The position numbers and the translations under genes were made by a program. Shown piece by piece: positions 40,516-49,372 of a stretch of DNA of 64,000 nt (its first letter is position 1; each line of letters opens with the position of its first letter). The notes under the pieces were generated by a model. The model was given only the letters and a program-made list of their open reading frames with translations, was not told where the DNA came from and made no database searches. This DNA comes from Salinicoccus sp. Bachu38 (GTDB taxonomy: Bacteria > Bacillota > Bacilli > Staphylococcales > Salinicoccaceae), in contig NZ_CP138333.2 of assembly GCF_038561955.2 (NCBI RefSeq), positions 2,480,001 through 2,544,000 of the forward strand. The letters run 5' to 3'.

Positions 40516-40707
40516 ATGACAAGTAGTATCCTCGACTTCGATGAAACGCTCGAAGGCAGCAACCGCCTGAACCCGGCATATGAAATCAACGAAGATGTGA
40601 TTCAGGAGATGGCGACCATCAGCATGGAGGCGGGATATATTCCATCCGATGATGTCGAAGGGCTCGTAAACAGAGAGTATGTGGATGCGGTCCTCGAAGA
40701 GGAATAG
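40516..40707 (+). pseudogene. Short open frame, possible remnant of a substrate-binding protein
   Basis: A 63-codon frame 16 bases after hisIE. There is no ribosome binding site before its ATG. The residues from NPAYEINEDVIQEMATISMEAGYIPSDDV to the acidic end resemble the extreme C-terminus of ABC-transporter substrate-binding proteins of the NMT1/SsuA type, by eye only. I read it as a decayed 3' fragment; a genuine small protein cannot be excluded. Confidence 0.35.
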
Positions 40708-40713
40708 AAATTA

Positions 40714-40756
40714 AAGAAGGAAGGCGGAGCATGAGTTTGCTCCGCCTTCCTTCTTG
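40714..40756. terminator. Bidirectional terminator, his operon and brnQ
   Basis: A 17-base-pair nearly perfect stem AAGAAGGAAGGCGGAGCA/TGCTCCGCCTTCCTTCTT between the convergent his operon and brnQ. The T-runs are short on both sides, but the stem is very stable. Confidence 0.85.
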
Positions 40757-40761
40757 CATAT

Positions 40762-42087
40762 TCAATAGACCGTCTGGCGCCTCGCAGCATCGATATGACT
40801 TTCCCTTCTCCAGTCGACCATCAGGCCGATCATCGTCATTGCTGCAAAGGGCAGCAGCCATCCGAGCAATGCATCGGACAGTGGCAGCGCCGTATATATG
40901 GCAGAAATGGCCTCCATCTTCAGCAGGCCGTTCGTATGGATGATCTCCATGATGGAAATCGGAATCGTCGAGACTACAGGAAGCAAATAGGCATACTTCA
41001 TTTCGAAACGGATGAATATATTAATGAATGAAACCACTACCAGTACAATCGCTACCGGATACAGAAACGCAAGCAGAGGCGCCGCCAAGGAAAGTATCGT
41101 ATTCAAGCCGAGCGTGGTAAATAGGAACCCGGCAGCGGTGAAAACAAAGACATACGCCTTGTATGGAATCCTGCTGTAATGCCTGGAGCCGAACTCCGAA
41201 CACGCATTGACCAGACCGATGCATGTCGTCAGACAGGCCACGACGACAATGGCAGAGAAGATCAGATCTCCGGAACTGCCGAAAAGCCGCATCGAACTGT
41301 ATGTAAGGATGTCCGTGCCGTTTTCATAGCCGCCGCGTGCTGTCGTACCGCCGATATAGGCCAAGGCCAGATAGATCACCATCAGGAGGATGGATGAAAG
41401 CACCCCGGCCTTTATGACATGGGAGACGATTCCTGCCCTGTCGGTAATGCCTGAATATTTGAGTCCACTGATGATCACCATCGAAAACGCCAAGGCCCCG
41501 ATGAGATCCATTGTGAAATAGCCTTCCAGGATTCCTGATACCACCGGTGTGCCACTGTATCCGTCCTGGGCTGGTTGCAGCGAAGTCTCCGGGCGGAATA
41601 CTGCAAATATGGAGAGCAGTGCAATCGCAAGCAGCAGAATGGGCGTCAGATACTTGCCGATGCTGTCGACAATCTTCGCCGGATTCAATGCCACCATGAA
41701 AACGATGATGAAGAACACAACAGAAAATCCGATGAGTGTAGATGCATCATGGACAGGCAGGAGATTCGCAGTCCCCACCTCATACGCCACATTCGCCGCT
41801 CTCGGTATGCCGTAGAATGCACCGATCGACAGATAGACCAGAACGGCAAACACCATTCCGAACACCGGGTGGACTGGCCGCCCCATCCGCTCCACCCCCT
41901 CATCGAAATAGGCCACGACAACCACTGCCAGAAACGGCAGCAGTACGCCCGTGACGATGAAGCCGGCCATCGCTGCCCACATCTCCACACCTGCCTGGTG
42001 TCCAAGCATCGGAGGGAATATGAGATTGCCTGCGCCAAAGAACAATGAAAAAAGCATCAGGCCGGAAATCAATACTAAACGATTCAT
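40762..42087 (-). CDS. brnQ: Branched-chain amino acid transport system carrier protein BrnQ
   Basis: LIVCS-family sodium or proton symporter for Leu, Ile and Val, 441 residues with about 12 membrane helices. Family signature at the N-terminus: LMLFSLFFGAGNLIFPPMLG, followed by GIPRAANVAYE near residue 94. ATG 42087 has AGGAG seven bases upstream. A promoter 180 bases upstream and a structured leader ending in a terminator-like stem suggest attenuation control. Confidence 0.92.
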   Translation of the reverse strand: MNRLVLISGLMLFSLFFGAGNLIFPPMLGHQAGVEMWAAMAGFIVTGVLLPFLAVVVVAYFDEGVERMGRPVHPVFGMVFAVLVYLSIGAFYGIPRAANVAYEVGTANLLPVHDASTLIGFSVVFFIIVFMVALNPAKIVDSIGKYLTPILLLAIALLSIFAVFRPETSLQPAQDGYSGTPVVSGILEGYFTMDLIGALAFSMVIISGLKYSGITDRAGIVSHVIKAGVLSSILLMVIYLALAYIGGTTARGGYENGTDILTYSSMRLFGSSGDLIFSAIVVVACLTTCIGLVNACSEFGSRHYSRIPYKAYVFVFTAAGFLFTTLGLNTILSLAAPLLAFLYPVAIVLVVVSFINIFIRFEMKYAYLLPVVSTIPISIMEIIHTNGLLKMEAISAIYTALPLSDALLGWLLPFAAMTMIGLMVDWRRESHIDAARRQTVY

Positions 42088-42100
42088 CAAAACACTCCTA

Positions 42101-42262
42101 GAATAAAAAAAGTACCATTTTAAGGCCGGCGGTCACGCCGTGGCACCCCTTTGAATATTCCCCCTGATCCCCATCAGTTTAAGAAATCCGTTCAATATGA
42201 CAGGCCCCTCCCCCATTCAGGAGCCTTCCGTTAAAAAGATGATAAATAAAAACACCTCACCA
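42101..42262 (-). promoter_or_regulatory. Structured brnQ leader RNA, attenuator-like, class not recognised
   Basis: Between the promoter and brnQ the minus strand can form AGGCTCC/GGGGCCT with an 11-base loop, CTGAT/ATCAG with a GGGG loop, then a 3' module. There GTGCCA (42146-42141) pairs with TGGTAC (42117-42112) around an inner CGGCG-TGAC-CGCCG hairpin, followed by seven Ts. The ribosome binding site begins eight bases later. The position suits transcription attenuation. It is not a standard T-box, because the TGGN tRNA-binding sequence is not kept (GGGGTGCCACGGCG). Confidence 0.6.
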
Positions 42263-42290
42263 ATTATATGACTTTTATAAATATTGTCAA
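42263..42290 (-). promoter_or_regulatory. Sigma-A promoter of brnQ
   Basis: TTGACA (42290-42285), a 16-base spacer and TATAAT (42268-42263) on the minus strand: both hexamers are consensus. The predicted leader is about 170 bases. Confidence 0.88.
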
Positions 42291-42328
42291 TATGATAGAC
42301 AAAAGCATTTGATGATTTGCAGTATGAA

Positions 42329-42352
42329 TAAAAAGGAAGCCTTTGCTTCCTA
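42329..42352 (-). terminator. Terminator of the lipoprotein gene
   Basis: The stem AGGAAGC/GCTTCCT with a short AAAG loop is followed by TTTTATT on the minus strand, 15 bases after the stop codon. Confidence 0.82.
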
Positions 42353-42366
42353 CTTGTTCAGACTCC

Positions 42367-42753
42367 CTAGTTTTCCACTCCATCAATCACCTGTTCCACC
42401 CCATTCAGATATAGGATGACCTCCTTCTTTGATTTGTTCGACATGGACATTCTCAGCCGATGCATCTGCAGAGTGGTCTCCCCCTCTGCTTCCGGTTCCG
42501 TTATTTCTACAGCGATTCTGGAGTCCGATTCCATATCTGCATCGAATTCCGAGCCGTCTGCCAGTCTGGATACAAGCAGTGGTTCCCCACCATCAAACTC
42601 ATAGAAACGAATTTCTCCATCTTCGGTATCATCCTCAATCTGGTGCATCAATTCATCCGAAATCGAGCTGTGGGATTCCTCAACAAGCTCAGGTTCATCC
42701 GAGCATCCTGAAAGGATGCATACAGCAAACATCGCAGCAAATAAACGTTTCAT
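42367..42753 (-). CDS. Hypothetical lipoprotein
   Basis: Secreted acidic protein of 128 residues with a lipoprotein signal peptide: MKRLFAAMFAVCILSGC, where Cys17 would be lipidated after cleavage in LSGC. The rest is rich in Glu and Asp and predicted soluble; no domain is recognised. A GAGGGG site lies somewhat far (12 bases) from the ATG. A terminator follows. Function unknown. Confidence 0.75.
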   Translation of the reverse strand: MKRLFAAMFAVCILSGCSDEPELVEESHSSISDELMHQIEDDTEDGEIRFYEFDGGEPLLVSRLADGSEFDADMESDSRIAVEITEPEAEGETTLQMHRLRMSMSNKSKKEVILYLNGVEQVIDGVEN

Positions 42754-42929
42754 GAGATTTCAATTCCCCTCTGTGTTCATTTGGTATCATCAATTCCATA
42801 TTACCAAATATTAGAAATAATATGAATCCTATATGAAAGGAAGGCATGCTTCTTCCCGCTTATAGGAGTATCTCCCTCCATACCGGGGAATGGGATACTG
42901 AACCTTACTCTGAATTGGAGGAATATGAA

Positions 42930-43829
42930 ATGGCAGATAAGAAACGCGAAGGACTGACGGCAGTCATTATAGGCGCTTCAAGCGGATTCGGGAAAGGCGT
43001 CGCACAGCAGCTTGCTGAAGAAGGGGCAAACGTTGTACTCGGCGCCCGCCGCACACATCTGATCGAGGAGCTCGCCAAAGAAATCGGGCCGTCGGCTTTG
43101 GCAGTGACGACGGACATCAGCAAGGAGGCGGATGTCGAAAAAATCCACGATGCCGCTCTTGAGAAATTCGGAAAAATTGATGTATGGATCAACATGGCAG
43201 GTGTGGGCCTCATCGGCTCCTACACCGAACTTCCCGTCGAGGATATGAAACGCCTGCTCGATATCAATGTATTCGGTACGATGATTGGGAGCCAGTACGC
43301 ACTCAGAGAGTTCAAGAAGCAGAAATCCGGCACACTGATCAATGTCGGATCGATTGCCGCCAAAGTGCCATTCCCGTATTATACGAGCTATAGCGCAAGC
43401 AAGTTTGCAGTCTCCGGCCTAAGCTATGCCCTGCAAAGGGAGATGGAAGTGGAAGGATACGAGGATATCCACGTCTGCACTGTCCATCCATGGGCGACGG
43501 ATACACCATGGTTCGACCATTCCGGAAACTATTCCGGACATCGTGCGCAGATGAAGCCGATGGATGAGCCAAAAAGCGTCATCGAGGCCACCATCGGCCT
43601 CATAGACAATTCACAGGAAAGTGTGGAAGTCGGCGTCAAGACCAAGGGATCCGCCATCTCTGAAAGCCTGTTGCCGGGACTCACCGAAAAGTTCAATGCA
43701 AACCATGTCAAAAATGTCATCGAGGATGCACCGGCATCTTCCGATACTTCCGGAACGCTCCATGAACCGATGGAAGACGGTACTGAGGTTTCTGCTGGAT
43801 GGAAGACGCGGCTGAAGATGGACGAGTAG
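42930..43829 (+). CDS. Short-chain dehydrogenase/reductase
   Basis: SDR of 299 residues from MADKKREGLTAVIIGASSG. Cofactor loop GASSGFGKG, NMAGVG (N-A-G motif variant) near residue 88, catalytic Ser in INVGSIAAK and YTSYSASK near residue 155. A C-terminal extension of about 60 residues is not part of the core fold. GGAGG lies nine bases before this ATG; upstream in-frame codons lack support. Substrate unknown. Confidence 0.88.
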   Translation: MADKKREGLTAVIIGASSGFGKGVAQQLAEEGANVVLGARRTHLIEELAKEIGPSALAVTTDISKEADVEKIHDAALEKFGKIDVWINMAGVGLIGSYTELPVEDMKRLLDINVFGTMIGSQYALREFKKQKSGTLINVGSIAAKVPFPYYTSYSASKFAVSGLSYALQREMEVEGYEDIHVCTVHPWATDTPWFDHSGNYSGHRAQMKPMDEPKSVIEATIGLIDNSQESVEVGVKTKGSAISESLLPGLTEKFNANHVKNVIEDAPASSDTSGTLHEPMEDGTEVSAGWKTRLKMDE

Positions 43830-43852
43830 AATGGATATGGATGAAAGACAAA

Positions 43853-43888
43853 AAGGTGCAGGGCTCGTTTTGAGCCCTGCACCTTAAT
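43853..43888. terminator. Bidirectional terminator between the SDR gene and pdxT
   Basis: A perfect 14-base-pair stem AAGGTGCAGGGCTC/GAGCCCTGCACCTT with a GTTTT loop, followed by AATTTT on the plus strand and flanked by A-rich DNA on the other side. Confidence 0.92.
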
Positions 43889-43889
43889 T

Positions 43890-44471
43890 TTATGCCAACA
43901 CTTCTTTTGCCATGTTCTCCTTCACCATATCGATGAAGTACCTATGGAAGAGGAGTGAATCCGTCAGTTCCGGATGGAAGGAGATGCCGAGATGACGATC
44001 GGAACGCACTGCGACGATCTTCTCACCTACTTTGGACAGTACCTGCACATCTTCACCCGTAGCATCGATATGCGGTGCCCGAATGAAGACGGCAAGTGCC
44101 TTCTCTTCAAGGCCCCGGACATCGAGTTCCGCCTCGAAGCTGTCCACCTGCCTGCCGAACGAATTGCGTTCGACGGTGACGTCGAGCTTGCCGAGATGCC
44201 CCTCTTCCTGACCGATGACCCTTTCAGCGAGCAGTATGACACCGGCACAAGTGCCGAACATCGGCAGGGCACTTTCCCTCAGCGCCTCTGTGAAACCGTA
44301 GCGGTCCATGAGGCGCCGCATTGTGGTGGATTCTCCACCCGGGAGAATGAGGCCATCAATGTGTGTCAGCTCGTCCACACGCTTAATGGCGACCGCTTCC
44401 TGTCCACATGCCTCGACCATCCTCTGGTGTTCCCTTACAGCACCCTGCAAGGCGAGTATGCCGATTCTCAT
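43890..44471 (-). CDS. pdxT: Pyridoxal 5'-phosphate synthase glutaminase subunit
   Basis: Class I glutaminase of 193 residues that supplies ammonia to PdxS. N-terminal [26 protein letters not shown] near residue 45, catalytic Cys in [11 protein letters not shown] near residue 78 and the His-Glu pair in GISFHPELT near residue 170. Its ATG overlaps the pdxS stop (TAATG). Confidence 0.96.
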   Translation of the reverse strand: MRIGILALQGAVREHQRMVEACGQEAVAIKRVDELTHIDGLILPGGESTTMRRLMDRYGFTEALRESALPMFGTCAGVILLAERVIGQEEGHLGKLDVTVERNSFGRQVDSFEAELDVRGLEEKALAVFIRAPHIDATGEDVQVLSKVGEKIVAVRSDRHLGISFHPELTDSLLFHRYFIDMVKENMAKEVLA

Positions 44472-45355
44472 TACCAGCCGCGCTCCTGCATCCTGTCTTC
44501 GAGGGAGAGCTGGTTGATGTCGAGGCCTTTCATTGCTGTACCGAGCTCCTTCGCAAGCTTGCCGATCAGTTCATAGTCCTGATAGTGCGTCGTTGCCTCC
44601 ACAATCGCTTTGGCGAACTTCTCAGGATTATCGGACTTGAATACACCGGAGCCGACGAACACGCCATCTGCACCAAGTTCCATCATCAGTGCCGCATCCT
44701 GCGGTGTCGCTACACCTCCGGCTGCAAAGTTGACGACGGGCAGTTTGCCCAATTCTTTTATTTCCTTCAGAATGTCATATGGCGCACCGTGGTTCTTCGC
44801 CTCGGTCATAAGCTCGTCATCGCTCATTACAGCGATCTGACGGACCTGCTGGTTGACCATGCGCATATGCCTCACCGCTTCCACAATGTTGCCTGTGCCC
44901 GGCTCCCCTTTCGTTCTGAGCATGGCTGCACCTTCTCCGATACGTCTGGCCGCTTCGCCGATATTCCGGCATCCGCAAACAAACGGTACTGTGTAGTCAT
45001 CCTTTTTCAAATGGAATACTTCATCTGCCGGTGTCAGCACTTCTGATTCGTCGATGTAGTCGACGCCCATCGCTTCCAGCACACGTGCTTCCGTGATATG
45101 ACCGATTCTACATTTCGCCATGACCGGTATGGATACGGCATTCATCACTTCCTCGACGATTCTCGGGTTACACGCCCTTGCCACACCGCCGGCTGCACGG
45201 ATATCGGAAGGGACACGCTCCAGGGCCATGACTGCCACGGCACCTGCCGCCTCAGCCACCTTCGCCTGCTCCGCATTGACGACGTCCATGATGACGCCAC
45301 CCTTCTGCATTTCCGCCATTCCTCTTTTGACTCTCTCAGTACCTGTCTGCTGCAT
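44471..45355 (-). CDS. pdxS: Pyridoxal 5'-phosphate synthase subunit PdxS
   Basis: Makes PLP from ribose 5-phosphate, glyceraldehyde 3-phosphate and ammonia; 294 residues. Catalytic lysines lie in VMAKCRIGH near residue 80 and in [10 protein letters not shown] near residue 149; phosphate-binding [13 protein letters not shown] near residue 213. AAGGAG precedes the ATG. Divergent from the regulator pdxR. Confidence 0.97.
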   Translation of the reverse strand: MQQTGTERVKRGMAEMQKGGVIMDVVNAEQAKVAEAAGAVAVMALERVPSDIRAAGGVARACNPRIVEEVMNAVSIPVMAKCRIGHITEARVLEAMGVDYIDESEVLTPADEVFHLKKDDYTVPFVCGCRNIGEAARRIGEGAAMLRTKGEPGTGNIVEAVRHMRMVNQQVRQIAVMSDDELMTEAKNHGAPYDILKEIKELGKLPVVNFAAGGVATPQDAALMMELGADGVFVGSGVFKSDNPEKFAKAIVEATTHYQDYELIGKLAKELGTAMKGLDINQLSLEDRMQERGW

Positions 45356-45406
45356 CTATAACGACTCCTTCTATTGATATTATATTAAAATAGTATAGAA
45401 TTAAAT

Positions 45407-45427
45407 CTGAATACTTAGAAGTATCAG
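45407..45427. promoter_or_regulatory. Candidate PdxR operator
   Basis: An imperfect palindrome CTGAATACTT-AG-AAGTATCAG in the 99-base pdxS-pdxR spacer, overlapping a weak pdxS -35 (TTCTAA, 17-base spacer, TATACT at 45397-45392). Its place suits a site for the adjacent regulator; this is inference. Confidence 0.45.
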
Positions 45428-45454
45428 TTTAGAATAATTTTAGGGGGTCAGATT

Positions 45455-46789
45455 ATGCTGATCAATCTGGACAGGCAATCGGATACACCGCTTTTCGAAC
45501 AATTATACGGGGCACTCAAGGAACAGATACTGAATGGCGAGCTTGCAAGCGATCAGAAGCTGCCGAGCAAAAGGCAGATGAAGACGGATCTTGCCATCAG
45601 CCAGACGACGATCGAGCACGCCTACAACCTGCTGCTGGACGAAGACCTGATCTACAGCAGGGAGAAAAGCGGGTTCTATGTATCCGCCATCGAACAGCTC
45701 AAACAGGGGAAACCGGAGGCCGCACCCGAAATCAGACGACCCGTAAGGAAGGAATATGTGCTGCCACTCGGCACTATAGATACAACACTCGTCCAGAGCG
45801 ATGTCCTGAAGCAGATTGCCAAGGAGGTCTATTCGGACCCAGAGCTTCTGAATAAAGGGGACGACAGCGGAGAAACGGTGCTGAAGGAACAGATCAGGCA
45901 CTATCTGAATATCAACCGGGGCGTCACATGTTCCACCGATCAGATATTCATCGGCCCGTCGACGGAATTCCTGCTTGAGCAGGTGCTGTACCTGCTGAAA
46001 TATCCTGAGATGACGATCGAAGATCCCGGTTATCCGGTCATCCGTAAAGTGCTCGATCGGCTCGACAGTGGCATGGACACGGCCCGGGTACTTGAAGATG
46101 GCATAGATATCGATCAGGTGGCGGACCTCGCCCATCCGGTCGTTCATGTCACCCCTTCCCATCAGTTTCCAAGCGGCGCCGTCATGTCCCTCCAGAAGCG
46201 CATCCAGCTGCTGAACCATGCAAGCAGCAATGGACACTATATCATCGAAGACGACTACGACAGCGAGTTTAGATATACAGGACGGCCCCTGCCTTCGTTG
46301 CAGGGACTCGATCAGAACGACCGCACCATCTATATGAGTACATTTTCAAAATCCCTCTACCCTTCCCTGAGGCTGTCCTGCATGGTACTGCCCGCATCAC
46401 TTGCCGAACTTTATTATCAGAAGGCACTCTCATGCAACGTGCCCCGGCAGATGCAGCACATCGTCGCCCGTTTTATGGAACAGGGCTATCTGACACGCCA
46501 CATCAACAGGATGCGCAAGGTCTACCGGAAGAAGATGGAAACCATTATCGCACGGGTCGCAGCGCATAGTGCTGTTGAAATTCACGGAGAGCATACAGGC
46601 ATGCACTTCATCATCCGGGTGCCTGGCATGAACCTTGAAGAAGCTGCAGCAAACCATGGACTCGTCCACGGTAATGCCTATTCCTATGAGAAAAACCTTG
46701 AAGACACCGTCGTCGTGGGAATCGGGGAGAAGGAAACAGAGGAGATCATGGAGATTCTGGATCTTTTTCTTGAGGAGGTGGGTGTTTGA
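45455..46789 (+). CDS. pdxR: MocR-type transcriptional regulator PdxR
   Basis: GntR/MocR regulator of 444 residues. N-terminal winged helix (residues 8-75: LFEQLYGALKEQILNGELASDQKLPSKRQ...) is joined by a linker to an aminotransferase-fold domain with the PLP lysine in MSTFSKSLYPSLRLS near residue 295. In known cases it activates pdxST when PLP is low and represses its own gene. Divergent orientation to pdxST supports this. Confidence 0.92.
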   Translation: MLINLDRQSDTPLFEQLYGALKEQILNGELASDQKLPSKRQMKTDLAISQTTIEHAYNLLLDEDLIYSREKSGFYVSAIEQLKQGKPEAAPEIRRPVRKEYVLPLGTIDTTLVQSDVLKQIAKEVYSDPELLNKGDDSGETVLKEQIRHYLNINRGVTCSTDQIFIGPSTEFLLEQVLYLLKYPEMTIEDPGYPVIRKVLDRLDSGMDTARVLEDGIDIDQVADLAHPVVHVTPSHQFPSGAVMSLQKRIQLLNHASSNGHYIIEDDYDSEFRYTGRPLPSLQGLDQNDRTIYMSTFSKSLYPSLRLSCMVLPASLAELYYQKALSCNVPRQMQHIVARFMEQGYLTRHINRMRKVYRKKMETIIARVAAHSAVEIHGEHTGMHFIIRVPGMNLEEAAANHGLVHGNAYSYEKNLEDTVVVGIGEKETEEIMEILDLFLEEVGV

Positions 46790-46828
46790 GGACAAAGAAC
46801 GGCAAATTCCTATTCGTCCTCTGGCGTT

Positions 46829-46875
46829 TTGTGCACCGGGGGTGTGGCACACCCACACCCCATTCAGCGCAAAAT
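46829..46875. repeat. Long inverted repeat after pdxR
   Basis: A nested hairpin: outer TTTTGTGC against GCGCAAAA and inner GGGGTGTGG/CCACACCCC around a 5-base loop. It lies between pdxR and the end of the convergent tRNA cluster. No T-run follows on the plus strand, so its action as the pdxR terminator is uncertain. Confidence 0.5.
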
Positions 46876-46904
46876 AAAAAGACATGGATATTTCCATGTC
46901 TTTT
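46876..46904 (-). terminator. Terminator of the tRNA cluster
   Basis: The stem AAAAGACATGGA/TCCATGTCTTTT with a 4-base loop is followed by TATTTT on the minus strand, immediately after tRNA-Ile. Confidence 0.9.
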
Positions 46905-46907
46905 GAG

Positions 46908-46981
<74 letters not shown>

Positions 46982-47005
46982 CTGTTATGTAATTGAAAAT
47001 AAAAG

Positions 47006-47078
47006 TGGAGACTAGCGGGATCGAACCGCTGACCTCCTGCGTGCAAAGCAGGCGCTCTCCCAGCTGAGCTAAGCCCCC
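47006..47078 (-). tRNA. tRNA-Ala (TGC)
   Basis: A 73-base cloverleaf with anticodon loop TTTGCAC (TGC) and the alanine identity pair G3-U70 in the acceptor stem (GGGGGCT against AGTCTCC). Discriminator A; CCA is not encoded. Confidence 0.96.
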
Positions 47079-47103
47079 ATCATGTAAATATAGAATATAA
47101 GAG

Positions 47104-47177
47104 TCGGGAAGACAGGATTCGAACCTGCGACCCCTTGGTCCCAAACCAAGTGCTCTACCAAGCTGAGCTACTTCCCG
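47104..47177 (-). tRNA. tRNA-Pro (TGG)
   Basis: A 74-base cloverleaf beginning CGGGAAGTAGCTCAG with anticodon loop TTTGGGA and T-arm CAGGTTCGAATCCTG. Discriminator A; CCA is not encoded. Confidence 0.96.
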
Positions 47178-47188
47178 TCAGTTACTGA

Positions 47189-47262
47189 CGCGCCCGAGAG
47201 GAGTCGAACCCCTAGCCTCTTGATCCGTAGTCAAACGCTCTATCCAATTGAGCTACGGGCGC
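47189..47262 (-). tRNA. tRNA-Arg (ACG)
   Basis: A 74-base cloverleaf GCGCCCGTAGCTCAATTGG with anticodon ACG (A34 is expected to become inosine and read CGN codons). Discriminator G; CCA is not encoded. Confidence 0.96.
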
Positions 47263-47304
47263 ATGAAACAAAAAAATAAAACGGCATGACCGCTTAAAAA
47301 ATAA

Positions 47305-47379
47305 TGGAGCGGAAGACGGGATTCGAACCCGCGACCCCCACCTTGGCAAGGTGATGTTCTACCACTGAACTACTTCCGC
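47305..47379 (-). tRNA. tRNA-Gly (GCC)
   Basis: A cloverleaf GCGGAAGTAGTTCAGTGG with anticodon loop TTGCCAA, discriminator T and an encoded CCA end (included in the coordinates). Confidence 0.96.
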
Positions 47380-47405
47380 TTTATATTATGAAATTAAATA
47401 TATGA

Positions 47406-47489
47406 TGCGGGTGAAGGGACTCGAACCCCCACGCCGTTAAAGGCACTAGATCCTGATTCTAGCGCGTCTGCCAATTCCGCCACACCCGC
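47406..47489 (-). tRNA. tRNA-Leu (CAG)
   Basis: An 84-base class II tRNA with a long variable arm; acceptor GCGGGTG/CACCCGC, D-arm GTGGCGGAATTGGCAGACG, anticodon loop ATCAGGA. The CAG anticodon fits the frequent CTG codons of this GC-richer genome. CCA is not encoded. Confidence 0.94.
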
Positions 47490-47568
47490 ATATATGAAAT
47501 ATAGAGGAGCGTATCCCCCGATTGGTTCCGTCATCCGTCAACTGGCTTCCGACTATTTGAAAATCAGA

Positions 47569-47644
47569 TGGTGCCGGCCAGAGGAATCGAACCCCCAACC
47601 TACTGATTACAAGTCAGTTGCTCTGCCAATTGAGCTAGACCGGC
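47569..47644 (-). tRNA. tRNA-Thr (TGT)
   Basis: A cloverleaf GCCGGTCTAGCTCAATTGG with anticodon loop CTTGTAA, discriminator A and an encoded CCA. A 79-base spacer of unclear nature separates it from tRNA-Leu. Confidence 0.96.
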
Positions 47645-47663
47645 TGAATCATTAAGTTTTAAA

Positions 47664-47739
47664 TGGTGGAGAATGACGGGTTCGAACCGCCGACCCTCTG
47701 CTTGTAAGGCAGATGCTCTCCCAGCTGAGCTAATTCTCC
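47664..47739 (-). tRNA. tRNA-Val (TAC)
   Basis: A cloverleaf GGAGAATTAGCTCAGCTGG with anticodon loop CTTACAA, discriminator A and an encoded CCA. First gene of the cluster, about 30 bases after the predicted promoter. Confidence 0.96.
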
Positions 47740-47771
47740 TGAAAGATGCGTTGATTAATTGCGACTGTTTC

Positions 47772-47801
47772 ATAATATACTATATACGCCGCCCAAGTCA
47801 A
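47772..47801 (-). promoter_or_regulatory. Promoter of the tRNA cluster
   Basis: TTGACT (47801-47796) followed by TATATT (16-base spacer) or TATTAT (18-base spacer) on the minus strand. A GC-rich GGGCGGCG stretch in the spacer may act as a discriminator-like element. No other gene lies between it and tRNA-Val. Confidence 0.75.
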
Positions 47802-47831
47802 CAAATACAAACATTTTAATAAGGAAATAAT

Positions 47832-47858
47832 ACACCCAAATGGAATTTTGGGCGTATT
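47832..47858 (-). terminator. Terminator of lysS
   Basis: The stem CGCCCAAA/TTTGGGTG with a 6-base loop is followed by TATTATTT on the minus strand, 15 bases after the lysS stop. Confidence 0.8.
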
Positions 47859-47872
47859 ATTATATATTTACA

Positions 47873-49372
<1,500 letters not shown>

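Noticed and set aside
42101-42150. T-box riboswitch before brnQ
   Set aside because: The core GGGGTGCCACGGCG lacks the TGGN sequence needed to pair with the tRNA NCCA end, and no AGTA/specifier stem I is visible upstream.
42219-42255. A 12-codon frame at the start of the brnQ leader (GTG then codons for FLFIIFLTEGS) that could be a Leu/Ile leader peptide
   Set aside because: The GTG lies within a few bases of the predicted transcription start, so no ribosome binding site could precede it; T-rich DNA yields such codons by chance.
47490-47568. tRNA-Lys in the Thr-Leu spacer
   Set aside because: No acceptor pairing, no GGTTCGAATCC-like T-arm and no TTT anticodon loop could be found on either strand.
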